From the NCBI GenBank assembly GCA_003447235.1, contig DLZV01000016.1:11294-75293 (forward strand): DNA of 64,000 nucleotides, in the 5' to 3' direction. The notes beneath the pieces were generated by a model. That model did not search any database, was not told the DNA's origin, and saw only the letters and a list, made by a program, of their open reading frames with translations. The translations under genes were made by a program, and so were the position numbers. Positions 37,271 through 46,133 of the stretch are shown one piece after another (position 1 is the stretch's first letter; each line of letters begins with the position of its first letter). This DNA is from Prevotella sp. (GTDB lineage Bacteria > Bacteroidota > Bacteroidia > Bacteroidales > Bacteroidaceae).

Positions 37271-38470
37271 TTACTCTTCCGTCTCGATGAAGTGATACTG
37301 ACCCGTGATGTCGTTGAACAGCACGCGATACTTGCCCGGCTTCACGGGGATGTTGTCACCAGCAGACGTGGCGTAGCCATAGGGGAAGCCGTTGCCACCC
37401 CAGTTGTTCGTCCAGTCGGGATCGGCCAGGAACTTAGCCTCCGTGCTTCCGCTTGTAGCGTCGAGGTCGAAGTACCAGTCGTGGTTGACCGCACCATCAA
37501 AGGTGTTGACGGGCTGCATGGACGTGGTGGTTGCCCAGTCGTTGAATGCGCCGCTGATGAACATTGATGCAAAGGTCTTCGGCGTCTGGTTGGCCACCTT
37601 CTCCATGGTGCAGGTACGCTTCACGGGGTCGAGGGTGATCTTGTAATAGCCCGACTCGCTCACGGAGATGTTGCCTGGGTCGTCGCCGCCATCGCGGAAG
37701 ACGAGGCCTGCGCAGACCACGTCGATCGTGTTGGCCCAGTTGTCGCCGATGGTGTGGATGATCTTAAACTCGGCACCTGCGGGGTAGTAGCCCGTGTAGG
37801 TCAGCGTGCCGACACCCGTGGTCTTGTTATACTCCTGTCCCTCCTCTGTGTAGAGCGGCATGACAGAGGTGCCGACAGCACCCTTGTCGTTGGTCCAGGC
37901 ACCATCACCAATGCAGCCACCAATGAGATACCACACGTCGATGGCGGCATCCTTCAGCTTCACATAGTAGGGCAGCACCTTGATCTGGACTGCGTTGGAA
38001 TAGATCGTGTCGCCAGCATAGGCAGCACGCACGCGTACATATACATCCTGGGATGCGGGCACGTTGTTGGGCTCGTAGCGGACAATCTCCTGCAGGGCCT
38101 TTGCCATCTCGTTGGCAGCTACGCTACCCTTGACGAGAGAGAACTCCGTGTCGAAGGTCTTGTAGTCGCCGACAGCCTGGTCGGTGGCATCCTTCTCGCC
38201 AGCCTGGATATCCTTCGTCCATCGGTTGGTGGGCGAAACCTGGATCTGATAGCTAACCAGGGCGGGGAAGCCGTAGTCGGGCTGCGACCAGCTGAAGGCG
38301 AGCGACTCCGAGGTGGCCAGATCCACATTGGCCTGGGCGTAGGACGGGGTATTGAGGACGAAAGTCGTCGGCGTCTGTATCGTGGGGTTGTTGTCCCTGT
38401 CGTCGTCGCAGGCCGTGAGGAATGCGAGGGAGCAGAGCAGCAACGCGGTTGATTTGATTATATTTTTCAT
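37271..38470 (-). CDS. susE: SusE-like starch-binding outer-membrane lipoprotein
   Basis: A 399-residue surface lipoprotein with lipobox LTAC and acylated C21. The first part is a SusE-type Ig-like domain (about 30-160, FVLNTPSYAQANVDLATSESLAFSWSQP). Two carbohydrate-binding modules follow: one near WYLIGGCIGDGAWTN (about 175-290) and one near MFISGAFNDWATT (about 300-399), with aromatic residues suited to glucan stacking. It lies between susD (78 bp) and susF (73 bp) in the same direction. The E and F assignments rest on order and on two against three modules. Confidence 0.88.
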   Translation of the reverse strand: MKNIIKSTALLLCSLAFLTACDDDRDNNPTIQTPTTFVLNTPSYAQANVDLATSESLAFSWSQPDYGFPALVSYQIQVSPTNRWTKDIQAGEKDATDQAVGDYKTFDTEFSLVKGSVAANEMAKALQEIVRYEPNNVPASQDVYVRVRAAYAGDTIYSNAVQIKVLPYYVKLKDAAIDVWYLIGGCIGDGAWTNDKGAVGTSVMPLYTEEGQEYNKTTGVGTLTYTGYYPAGAEFKIIHTIGDNWANTIDVVCAGLVFRDGGDDPGNISVSESGYYKITLDPVKRTCTMEKVANQTPKTFASMFISGAFNDWATTTSMQPVNTFDGAVNHDWYFDLDATSGSTEAKFLADPDWTNNWGGNGFPYGYATSAGDNIPVKPGKYRVLFNDITGQYHFIETEE

Positions 38471-38548
38471 CGTTGATTGCTTTGTTTTGTTGCACAGAGC
38501 GGGCGTGGCTTCTTGGAAGTCGGTCCGCCCTGTGCGGTTGATGATCTA

Positions 38549-40162
38549 TTAGTAACCAGGGTTCTGCGTGATGGCGCCTTTCACCTGGGCTGCCGGGATG
38601 GCGAAGATGTTGCGGTATGCATCAAAGTTGCGGCCCGCCTTGGCACCACCCTTGTAGCTCCAGTTGTAGTTGTTGTTGCCACCAAAGCGTCCGAAGCGGA
38701 TGAGCGTCGGGCGGCGGAGACCCTCATAGTAGAACTCGCGGCTCCACTCGTCGCAGAGGTCGCTCAGAGAGTAGGCTGAGCGCTTCACGGCATGTGCACG
38801 ATCGCGAAGGGCGTTGACAGCATCCGTGCCTTCCTTCGTCGTGGTGCCGCCATTGAGACGGGCCGTGGCCTCGGCATAGGTCAGGTAGGCCTCGGCTACA
38901 CGGAAGAGGAAGAAGTCGGTGTCGGGGTAGTTGTCGTTGTGGCCCACCGAGTTGTCGGTCTTGAAGTTGTTCCACTTAGCCACGGCAAAGCCAGCCTTGA
39001 AGCTGCTCAGATAGCCGTCGCCATTGTCGAGCGTACGGTCCTTGCCGTCGAAGATGGCGCGGTCGTCGATGGCGGCAGCAGGCATCTCCGTGCAGCTGAC
39101 GTTGGGTGCGTCGCCATTGGGGAAGAACTTATTGATCAAGTCCGTGCGTGCGCGGTTGCCGCCCCAGGCCTGGCCCGTGCCGTTGGTGGCCTGCGGGTAG
39201 GTGCCTGTCACGTCGGCATGCATGTCGCCATCATAGGCGCCAGCCATCAGGAAGAGCGTGCCTGCCCACGACGTGGTCGTCACGCCATCCTGGCCGATGC
39301 GGAACACACCCTCGCGGGCTGCGCTCGTCTCGCCATTGTCGCCCATGAAGAGCATCTGGTAGGCGCTCCACTTGCCCACACCCGTGAGGTTGAGGTGGTA
39401 GTCAGACTTCATCACGCGCTGGGCGTAGTCGGCAGCCTTCTGCCATTGCGGAGTTCCCGTATAGACCTCGGCGTTGAGGTAGAGGCGGGAGAGCAGCATC
39501 CATACCGCAGCCTTGTCGGCACGGTAGTAGCCGGCGTCGCTGGAGGTCTTCGACTTGGCCTCGCTCATCTGCGGCTCTATCTCCAGCAGCTCCTTCTCCA
39601 GCCAGGCGTACATCTCGGCACGAGTGTAGCGCACGGGCTTTTCGAGCGTCGTGGCAAACGGCACGTTGCCGAAGGCGTCCATCAGAAAGTAGTACTCCAG
39701 GGCGCGGAGGAAGCGTACCTCGGCCGTCTTGGTGGCGTCCTTGTCGCCACACTCGTTGATGTACTGGTTGCAGTAGGAGATACCCGTGGTCAGACGGGCG
39801 AAAAGGCCGTTGAGCATCGGGTGGCTGTCGTCGTATGTATTGTAGCAGAACTCGCGGATGCCGGCGTCGCTCCAGTGGCAGATGGCCTCGTCGGTGGTCA
39901 TCTCGTTGGAATTCCAAAGCTGGCGGATGAAGCCTGCGGTACCGCCATCGAGACCGTCGATGTCGCATTGGTCGTCGCCCGTGCTATTGCCGGACATGGC
40001 CAAGTTGGCGTAGCACTTGTTGAAGAGTGCCGTCGGGTTGACCTGCGTGTTCATGTTCGGGTCGATGGGCTTGACGTCCAGGTCGCCCGTGCAGGAAGCC
40101 ATGCCCAGAAGTGAGAGGGAGACGGCTGCTGCAGAAAGTAGGTTCTTTATATTCTTGTTCAT
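38549..40162 (-). CDS. susD: SusD-like starch-binding outer-membrane lipoprotein
   Basis: A 537-residue SusD/RagB-type lipoprotein that caps the SusC transporter and binds starch helices. Lipobox MASC gives acylated C24. The N-terminal helical part has VNPTALFNKCYANLAMSG, IRQLWNSNEMTTDEAICHW and the TPR-like EVRFLRALEYYFLMDAFGNVPF (about 165-190), all hallmark. The C-terminal part has FRVAEAYLTYAEA, DAVNALRDRAHA and ends NPGY. Length equals B. theta SusD within a few residues. It is 24 bp after susC, so transcribed with it. Confidence 0.95.
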   Translation of the reverse strand: MNKNIKNLLSAAAVSLSLLGMASCTGDLDVKPIDPNMNTQVNPTALFNKCYANLAMSGNSTGDDQCDIDGLDGGTAGFIRQLWNSNEMTTDEAICHWSDAGIREFCYNTYDDSHPMLNGLFARLTTGISYCNQYINECGDKDATKTAEVRFLRALEYYFLMDAFGNVPFATTLEKPVRYTRAEMYAWLEKELLEIEPQMSEAKSKTSSDAGYYRADKAAVWMLLSRLYLNAEVYTGTPQWQKAADYAQRVMKSDYHLNLTGVGKWSAYQMLFMGDNGETSAAREGVFRIGQDGVTTTSWAGTLFLMAGAYDGDMHADVTGTYPQATNGTGQAWGGNRARTDLINKFFPNGDAPNVSCTEMPAAAIDDRAIFDGKDRTLDNGDGYLSSFKAGFAVAKWNNFKTDNSVGHNDNYPDTDFFLFRVAEAYLTYAEATARLNGGTTTKEGTDAVNALRDRAHAVKRSAYSLSDLCDEWSREFYYEGLRRPTLIRFGRFGGNNNYNWSYKGGAKAGRNFDAYRNIFAIPAAQVKGAITQNPGY

Positions 40163-40186
40163 GATGTTATTATCGCTAATGAGGGG

Positions 40187-43100
40187 TTAGAAGTTGAGGT
40201 TCAGACCAAGAATGACGGAGAACGGACGCGGATAGAGGTTGTCGTCGAAACCGTTGAACACCTCCGGGTCGATGCCGTCGTAGTTGGTGATGGTGAACAC
40301 ATTGGAAGCCGTGGCATAGGCGCGGCCTGAGAGACCATGCCATCCGCTGGTCTTGAAGAGGCTGGCGAAGCTATAGCCCAAGGTGATGTTGTCCAACTTC
40401 AGGAACGAGGCGTTGTGGATCCAACGGTCGGTGAGGTTGGAGGTGACATCGTCGGTCTGCCAGTCGTCGGCAACGGCCTGTGCGGTTTTGTTGCACATGA
40501 AGTTGCTGGAAGCCCAGAGGGCGTTCGGGCTGACATTCTTGAAGACTTGGCTGATGTTGTCAAACACATAGTTGCCAATGTTGGCACGCAGAGTGAAGCC
40601 GAGGTCCCAGTTCTTGTACTCCAGGCGGGAGGACAGACCCATCGTGACGGGAGGCGTCGGCGACTTGTAGAAGTAGCGGTCCTCATTGGAGATCTTGCCA
40701 TCGCCATTGCGATCGACCATCGCACCCTCGATAGCCTTGCCGTTCTTGTCGTAGGCCTGCTGATAGACCCAGAAGGAGTTGGCGGGATTGCCCACAGCGT
40801 TATACTCCAGGTACTTGTCGGTACCGATCACGATACTCGTGTTAGGCACGGGGAGTCCGTCGGAGCTGGCACCCGTCAGGTCGTCGATGCGGTTTCTGTT
40901 GTAAGTGAAGTTGTAGTCGATGGTCCAGTACCAGTCTTTCGTCTGGATGGCCTTCCAAGACAACGTCACCTCCACACCCGTGTTGCTGAGCGTACCGATG
41001 TTCTGCCAAGCCTGGTTGCGGAAGGCTGAGAGAGCCTGTGTCGGAGCGTAGTTGAGCAGGTCGGTGGTCTTGCGGTAATACCAATCGACCGTACCCGTGA
41101 GGCGCTGGTCAAGGATACCCCAGTCCAAACCGATGTTGTACGTGGTCGTGGTCTCCCACTTCAGGTCAGGCGTATAGTTGTCCGGACGATTGAGCGTACC
41201 GTCGCCGTCTGCGGGGTAGTAGGCACCCGTGCCCTGGTTGCGCGTATAGGTCGGAATCCAGGCATAGTCGTTGTTCACGTCCTGCTGACCCGTCATACCC
41301 CATCCGAGGCGGAGCTTCAGGTCAGAGAGCCAAGAGATCTCCTTGAGCTTGTTCTCCTCGCTGGCCTTCCAAGCGAAGGCAAATGACGGGAACCATGCCC
41401 AGTGCTCCTTGAAGCGTGAGGAACCGTCGTCACGAACGGTTGCCGTGAGATAGTAGCGGTCCATGAAGCTCCAGTTGGCACGACCGAAGAAGGAAACGAG
41501 GTAGTTCTCAGTCTTATAGGCCTTCGTTGACGGATTGTAAATCTGTCCGGCCAGCGATCCCGTGATCTCGTTGCCGTTGGCATCGACGAGCGGCTGACCA
41601 AAGTGATCGACATAGGTGCCGGTCTTGGTGTTGCCCGCACCATAGATGCCCCAGTAGTTGTTGTCCGTGCCACGATAGAAGCGCTGGTACTCATAACCAC
41701 CCATGATGTCGATGTGGTGCTGGTGAGCGTCGTTGAAGTCGTGATAGTACTGGGCGTAGGCCGAGAGCGAGAGGTTGCGCTTCACGATGCGCTCCCATCC
41801 ATGGCTGCCGTAGTAGCTGTCGTTGTTGCTCTGGTAGGCCGGTGAGATGTCTGTATTCTGCTTACCGCTTGCGATATCGGCACCCAGCGTGGCGTGGAGG
41901 CGGAGATCCTCAAATCCGTGTACCTTGTAGTCGAAGTCTGCGCTGCCGATAAACTCGCGGCTATGTGCGACGTCGTTCTTCTCGTTGAGCACGGAGAGCG
42001 GGTTGCGCGTAGCCAGCTCGTTGTAGGTGTACATCCAGTTGGGGTCGCTATAGTTGCCCGACTTCGGCCAGGCGAAGTAGCCGTGGAAGTTGTTCAGCGT
42101 CTGGTTGAGGTTGTCTCCGAAGAATTTTCTGTGATACTCGGAGGTGTAGCCATACGGGCTCTGGGTCGGGTCCATATTGACTGCCGCGCCCACGGCCGAT
42201 CCGTCGGCATAGCGGTTCTTGGCGTACATGCCCTTGGCATTGAGCGTGATGTTGAGGTGGTTGTTGAGGAGCGACGGGGTGAGGGTGACGGAAGCCGTGG
42301 CACGCTGGAAGCGTGAGGTCTTCAGGATACCCTGCTCGTCGGTGAAGCCTGCGCTCACACGATAGGGGAGAGCCTGGCCTACTGCGCCGCTGACTGTCAG
42401 GTTGTGGTCATGGCTGATGGACGTCTGATAGATCAGGTCCTGCCAGTCGGTGTCTGCCGTACCCAGGGCACGGTAGGGGTCGCTGTCCTCGCCCCACTTG
42501 CTGCGGATGAGGTCGCGGAATCCGGCTGCGTCGAGCACGTCGATGGTCTTCTTCTTCCAGCCGAGCGTCACGCTACCGTTGTACGATACCTTCACGTCGC
42601 CCGCGTGGCCCTTCTTTGTCGTGATGATGATGACACCATTGGAACCGCGGCTACCATAGATGGCGGTGGCCGAAGCGTCTTTCAGCACGTTGAAGGACTC
42701 GATGTCCTGCGGGTTGATGGCCGAGAGGATGTTGGCCACACCTTTCACACCATTGTTGTCGATAGGCACGTTGTCGATGACGATCAACGGATCGTTGCTG
42801 GCGTTGAGGGACGAGCCGCCACGGATGCGGACGTTGGACTTGGCACCCGGCGTACCACCCTCGCTGGTGATAGCCACACCGGCCACCTTACCCACGAGCA
42901 AGTCCTGGGCGTTGACCACAACACCCTTGTTCTTGCCGTCTGGTTTCAAGGCGGCGACAGATCCAGTCAGGTCCTTCTTCTTGACCACGCCGTAGCCGAT
43001 GACGACCACCTCGTTGAGCGACTGGGCCGCGTCATCCTGCATGGTGATGACCATGTTGTCCTGCGCCGTTACTTGCTGCTTCTTGTAGCCGATGTAGGAG

Positions 43101-43330
43101 ATGGTCAAGGTCTGTCCGGGTTGCACGCTGAGCGAGAAGTTACCGTCCAAGTCGGTCACGGTACCATTGCTCGTTCCGTTGATCAGCACGCTCGCGCCGA
43201 TAATCGGCTCGCCGGAAGCATCTTTCACGGAGCCTTTCACCGTACTTTGGGCGAAAGCACCTACTGAGAGAGCTAAGCCCGCTGCTAGGGCCAGCATTCT
43301 CGCAGGGAATTTGGGTTTAACCTGCTTCAT
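40187..43330 (-). CDS. susC: SusC-like TonB-dependent outer-membrane oligosaccharide transporter
   Basis: A 1047-residue TonB-dependent transporter importing malto-oligosaccharides. The signal peptide ends near residue 28 (VGAFAQ). A carboxypeptidase-regulatory-like domain (about 30-110) shows VKGSVKDASGEPIIGASVLI. The plug starts at NEVVVIGYGVVKKKDLTGSV and includes DPLIVIDNVPI and ATAIYGSRGSNGVIIITTKKG. The 22-strand barrel fills the rest and ends in phenylalanine (VILGLNLNF), as outer-membrane barrels do. It is the first gene of susCDEF, divergent from the LacI-like regulator across a 266-bp region with a -7 element and a perfect palindrome. Confidence 0.96.
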   Translation of the reverse strand: MKQVKPKFPARMLALAAGLALSVGAFAQSTVKGSVKDASGEPIIGASVLINGTSNGTVTDLDGNFSLSVQPGQTLTISYIGYKKQQVTAQDNMVITMQDDAAQSLNEVVVIGYGVVKKKDLTGSVAALKPDGKNKGVVVNAQDLLVGKVAGVAITSEGGTPGAKSNVRIRGGSSLNASNDPLIVIDNVPIDNNGVKGVANILSAINPQDIESFNVLKDASATAIYGSRGSNGVIIITTKKGHAGDVKVSYNGSVTLGWKKKTIDVLDAAGFRDLIRSKWGEDSDPYRALGTADTDWQDLIYQTSISHDHNLTVSGAVGQALPYRVSAGFTDEQGILKTSRFQRATASVTLTPSLLNNHLNITLNAKGMYAKNRYADGSAVGAAVNMDPTQSPYGYTSEYHRKFFGDNLNQTLNNFHGYFAWPKSGNYSDPNWMYTYNELATRNPLSVLNEKNDVAHSREFIGSADFDYKVHGFEDLRLHATLGADIASGKQNTDISPAYQSNNDSYYGSHGWERIVKRNLSLSAYAQYYHDFNDAHQHHIDIMGGYEYQRFYRGTDNNYWGIYGAGNTKTGTYVDHFGQPLVDANGNEITGSLAGQIYNPSTKAYKTENYLVSFFGRANWSFMDRYYLTATVRDDGSSRFKEHWAWFPSFAFAWKASEENKLKEISWLSDLKLRLGWGMTGQQDVNNDYAWIPTYTRNQGTGAYYPADGDGTLNRPDNYTPDLKWETTTTYNIGLDWGILDQRLTGTVDWYYRKTTDLLNYAPTQALSAFRNQAWQNIGTLSNTGVEVTLSWKAIQTKDWYWTIDYNFTYNRNRIDDLTGASSDGLPVPNTSIVIGTDKYLEYNAVGNPANSFWVYQQAYDKNGKAIEGAMVDRNGDGKISNEDRYFYKSPTPPVTMGLSSRLEYKNWDLGFTLRANIGNYVFDNISQVFKNVSPNALWASSNFMCNKTAQAVADDWQTDDVTSNLTDRWIHNASFLKLDNITLGYSFASLFKTSGWHGLSGRAYATASNVFTITNYDGIDPEVFNGFDDNLYPRPFSVILGLNLNF

Positions 43331-43416
43331 CTTTTTGCTTTTTTGTTAGTTATTTATAAATGTAATGATTGCCTTTAAAAATGACCTTCATACCTTCCGT
43401 GGGGGATTTCTACATG

Positions 43417-43424
43417 CAAAATTA
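43417..43424 (-). promoter_or_regulatory. -7 element of the susCDEF operon
   Basis: TAATTTTG on the minus strand, 86 bp before the susC start. A TTTG (43444-43441) lies 16 bp upstream, a little closer than consensus, which would suit an activated promoter. Confidence 0.55.
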
Positions 43425-43478
43425 GGGTTTTGAGTGTTATCAAATACTATTTTTTACGAAAAATCGTTTGTTATAATG

Positions 43479-43492
43479 TGCAAAGGTTTGCA
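43479..43492. promoter_or_regulatory. Perfect 14-bp palindrome, candidate LacI-family operator
   Basis: TGCAAAGGTTTGCA is a perfect 6+2+6 inverted repeat between divergent susC and the lacI-like gene. LacI/MalR-type regulators bind sites of this form (TGCAAACGTTTGCA type). It lies about 55 bp upstream of the susC -7 element and about 56 bp upstream of that of lacI. Function is inferred. Confidence 0.6.
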
Positions 43493-43547
43493 TTGACAAT
43501 CGTCAAGTTATATCCTTGATAGAAATCAATAAATGATAGTATAATCG

Positions 43548-43555
43548 TATTTTTG
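43548..43555 (+). promoter_or_regulatory. -7 element of the lacI-like gene
   Basis: TATTTTTG, 41 bp before the ATG, fits TAnnTTTG; no clear TTTG at -33. Confidence 0.5.
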
Positions 43556-43596
43556 CAACATAAAAACAGACAATAGTCTGCCATTACACTCAAAAC

Positions 43597-44622
43597 ATGA
43601 AAGAGCAGCCCATACTGACGATGAAGGATATGGCCGAGGCCTTGGGGGTCTCGGTATCGACCATTTCCCGTGCGCTGAAGGATAATCCCTGCATCAGTCC
43701 TGAGAAGCGAGAGGCTATCCAAAGGTTTGCGCGCGAACATCATTTCTCTCCCAATCCGTTGGCAGAGTCGCTACGCAAGAGCCGCACGGAAGCACCCAAG
43801 CTCATCGGCGTCATCATCCCCGAGTTTGTCCACTACTATTTCGCCTCCGTCCTCACGGGCATCGAGGAGACGGCCTGGGAATGGGGCTACCGCATCCTGG
43901 TCGCCACGAGCAACGAGCGCTACGACCGCGAGGTAGAGATCTGCCAGTCCTTCTATGAGAACCGCGCCTGCGGCATCATCATCTCCCAGGCCAAGGACAC
44001 GAAGCGCTATGACCACTTCACGGAACTCATGAGCCATGGCATCCCCGTGGTCTTCTACGACCGTATCTGTACGGGCGTGGACGCGTCGCGCGTGGTGGTA
44101 GACGACTACATGGGGGCGTTTACTGCCGTTAGCCATCTGATCAAGACGGGCTGTCGTCGCATCGCCTACTATAGTTCGCCGATGAACCTGGAGATTTCCA
44201 AAAATCGCTATAACGGGTGGCATGACGCCTTGGTGCGCAACGGCTTGCCGGCTGGCGACGACCTGTTGTTCATGTGCGACAACCGCGAACAGGCGGAGTG
44301 TATCACCCCCGACGTCCTCTCCCGCGAGCAGATACCCGACGCGTTCTTCGCCACCAACGACGATACGGCCATCGGCATCCTCTATACGGCCAAGCGGATG
44401 GGCTACCGTGTGCCCGAGGACCTGTCGATCTGCGGGTTCACCAATGGCGAGCGTGCCATCGCCTGCGATCCGATGCTCACGACCGTCGAGCAGCGAGGCC
44501 GGTCCGTGGGCGAGGAGGCTGCCCGCATCCTCATAGGACAGGTGGAGGGCACCATTCCCAAGGACAAGGTCGAGCGACGTGTCATTCGTACCCGTCTCGT
44601 CCTGAGAGGCACGACACGATAG
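43597..44622 (+). CDS. LacI-family transcriptional regulator, probable control of starch/maltose genes
   Basis: A 341-residue LacI/GalR-type regulator. The N-terminal helix-turn-helix is textbook (LTMKDMAEALGVSVSTISRALKD, residues 6-28), with a hinge near residue 50. The periplasmic-binding-protein-like sensor domain starts KLIGVIIPEFVHYYFASVLTGIEE (about 68) and contains DDYMGAFTAVSHLIKTGCRRIAYYS and ATNDDTAIGILYTAKRMGYRVPEDLSICGF. It is divergent from susC and 55 bp upstream of an MFS sugar importer, so control of this locus is likely. No SusR-like membrane sensor is present in the window. Its ligand is unknown; maltose or oligosaccharide is a reasonable guess. Confidence 0.93.
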   Translation: MKEQPILTMKDMAEALGVSVSTISRALKDNPCISPEKREAIQRFAREHHFSPNPLAESLRKSRTEAPKLIGVIIPEFVHYYFASVLTGIEETAWEWGYRILVATSNERYDREVEICQSFYENRACGIIISQAKDTKRYDHFTELMSHGIPVVFYDRICTGVDASRVVVDDYMGAFTAVSHLIKTGCRRIAYYSSPMNLEISKNRYNGWHDALVRNGLPAGDDLLFMCDNREQAECITPDVLSREQIPDAFFATNDDTAIGILYTAKRMGYRVPEDLSICGFTNGERAIACDPMLTTVEQRGRSVGEEAARILIGQVEGTIPKDKVERRVIRTRLVLRGTTR

Positions 44623-44677
44623 CCGGTCCGCCCCTGCCAAAAGACAACAACAACCGACAACAATAACTGAAACATAC

Positions 44678-46003
44678 ATGAAACAGAAACCCGATTTGAG
44701 TTTTCGGAAGCTGTGGGATCTCAGCTTCGGATTCTTTGGCGTACAGATAGCCTACGCCCTGCAGAGCGCGAATATCGCGCGTATTTTTGCCACGCTTGGT
44801 GCCGATCCCCACTCGCTGAGCTATTTCTGGATCCTCCCGCCCCTGATGGGCATCCTTGTCCAGCCTATCGTCGGATCTTGCAGCGACCGCACCTGGACGC
44901 GCTTTGGCCGTCGCATCCCCTATCTCTTTGTCGGCGCGGCCGTGGCGGTACTCGTCATGTGTCTCCTCCCCAATGCGGGCAGCTTCGGCATGGCGGTCTC
45001 CGCAGCCATGGTCTTCGGCCTCGTCACGTTGATGTTTCTCGACACGAGCATCAATATGGCCATGCAGCCGTTTAAGATGCTCGTCGGCGACATGGTCAAC
45101 GAGAAGCAGAAGGCCCTGGCCTATAGCATACAGAGTTTTCTTTGCAATGCGGGATCACTCGTCGGCTATGTCTTCCCGTTCTTCTTCACCGCCTTGGGCA
45201 TTGCCAATACCGCGCCCTCGGGTGTCGTCCCCGATTCTGTGATCTGGTCGTTCTATATTGGTGCGGCCATCCTGATTCTCTGCGTCATCTATACTACCGC
45301 GAGGGTCAAGGAGTGGACACCCGCAGAGTATGCTGAGTACAACGGCACCAATAGTTCCGTGGAGCAGGAAGAAGCGGGTAAGGGCGACTGGCTGACGCTC
45401 CTGCGTCATGCGCCCGCCACGTTCTGGAAGGTCGGCCTCGTGCAGTTCTTCTGCTGGTTTGCCTTTATGTATATGTGGACCTACACCAACGGCACGGTAG
45501 CGGCCAACTGCTGGGGCGTCGATATGTTCTCTGCCGATGCTACCGCCACCTCGGGCTACCAGGAGGCAGGCAACTGGGTGGGAATGCTCTTTGCCGTTCA
45601 GGCGATCGGTTCGGTGATATGGGCCATGGTGCTGCCGCAGATTCGTCGTCGCAAACTGGCCTATAGTCTGAGTCTGCTGCTGGGAGGCGTGGGCTTCGTG
45701 ATGGCCGCCTTCGTGATGGACAAGTACCTGATGTTCGTGCCTTTCCTCCTGATTGGTTGTGCCTGGGCCGCCATGCTCGCCATGCCCTTCACCTTTGTCA
45801 CCAATGCCCTCCAGGGCTACGGCCACATGGGGGCCTACCTCGGCCTCTTCAATGGCACGATCTGCGTGCCCCAGATTATTGCTGCCGCCCTTGGTGGTGT
45901 CATCCTTGCCCTCGTGGGTTCCGTCCAGGCCCACATGATGATAGTGGCGGGCGTCGCCTTGGTCATTGGTGCCCTTGTTGTGGGCTGGATCAAGGACGCC
46001 TAA
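44678..46003 (+). CDS. MFS sugar:cation symporter, probable maltose/malto-oligosaccharide importer
   Basis: A 441-residue transporter with about 12 membrane helices, of the GPH/SLC45-like type often called MalT in Bacteroidota. It begins KPDLSFRKLWDLSFGFFGVQIAYALQSANIARIFATLGADPHSL, a signature of the group, followed by GILVQPIVGSCSDRTWTRFGRRIPYLFVGA with the loop 2-3 motif DRTWTRFGRR. It would carry sugars released in the periplasm into the cytoplasm, where MalQ acts. It lies 55 bp after the lacI-like gene and is probably in one transcript with it; a bidirectional terminator follows. Confidence 0.92.
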   Translation: MKQKPDLSFRKLWDLSFGFFGVQIAYALQSANIARIFATLGADPHSLSYFWILPPLMGILVQPIVGSCSDRTWTRFGRRIPYLFVGAAVAVLVMCLLPNAGSFGMAVSAAMVFGLVTLMFLDTSINMAMQPFKMLVGDMVNEKQKALAYSIQSFLCNAGSLVGYVFPFFFTALGIANTAPSGVVPDSVIWSFYIGAAILILCVIYTTARVKEWTPAEYAEYNGTNSSVEQEEAGKGDWLTLLRHAPATFWKVGLVQFFCWFAFMYMWTYTNGTVAANCWGVDMFSADATATSGYQEAGNWVGMLFAVQAIGSVIWAMVLPQIRRRKLAYSLSLLLGGVGFVMAAFVMDKYLMFVPFLLIGCAWAAMLAMPFTFVTNALQGYGHMGAYLGLFNGTICVPQIIAAALGGVILALVGSVQAHMMIVAGVALVIGALVVGWIKDA

Positions 46004-46044
46004 TCGCTTAAGGCAGTATTGCCAGTTGTTCCCATACCCATACG

Positions 46045-46087
46045 AAAAAATCCCCACCTGCTTGGCAGAGCCTGCAGGTGGGGATTT
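46045..46087. terminator. Bidirectional terminator between MFS and ompA-like genes
   Basis: AAATCCCCACCTGC and its 14-bp complement, with an A-run at the left side and TTTCC at the right, between convergent genes. Confidence 0.85.
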
Positions 46088-46133
46088 CCTTATACTATAT
46101 TGCAAATCGACGATCGACTTGCCGACAAGTTGC

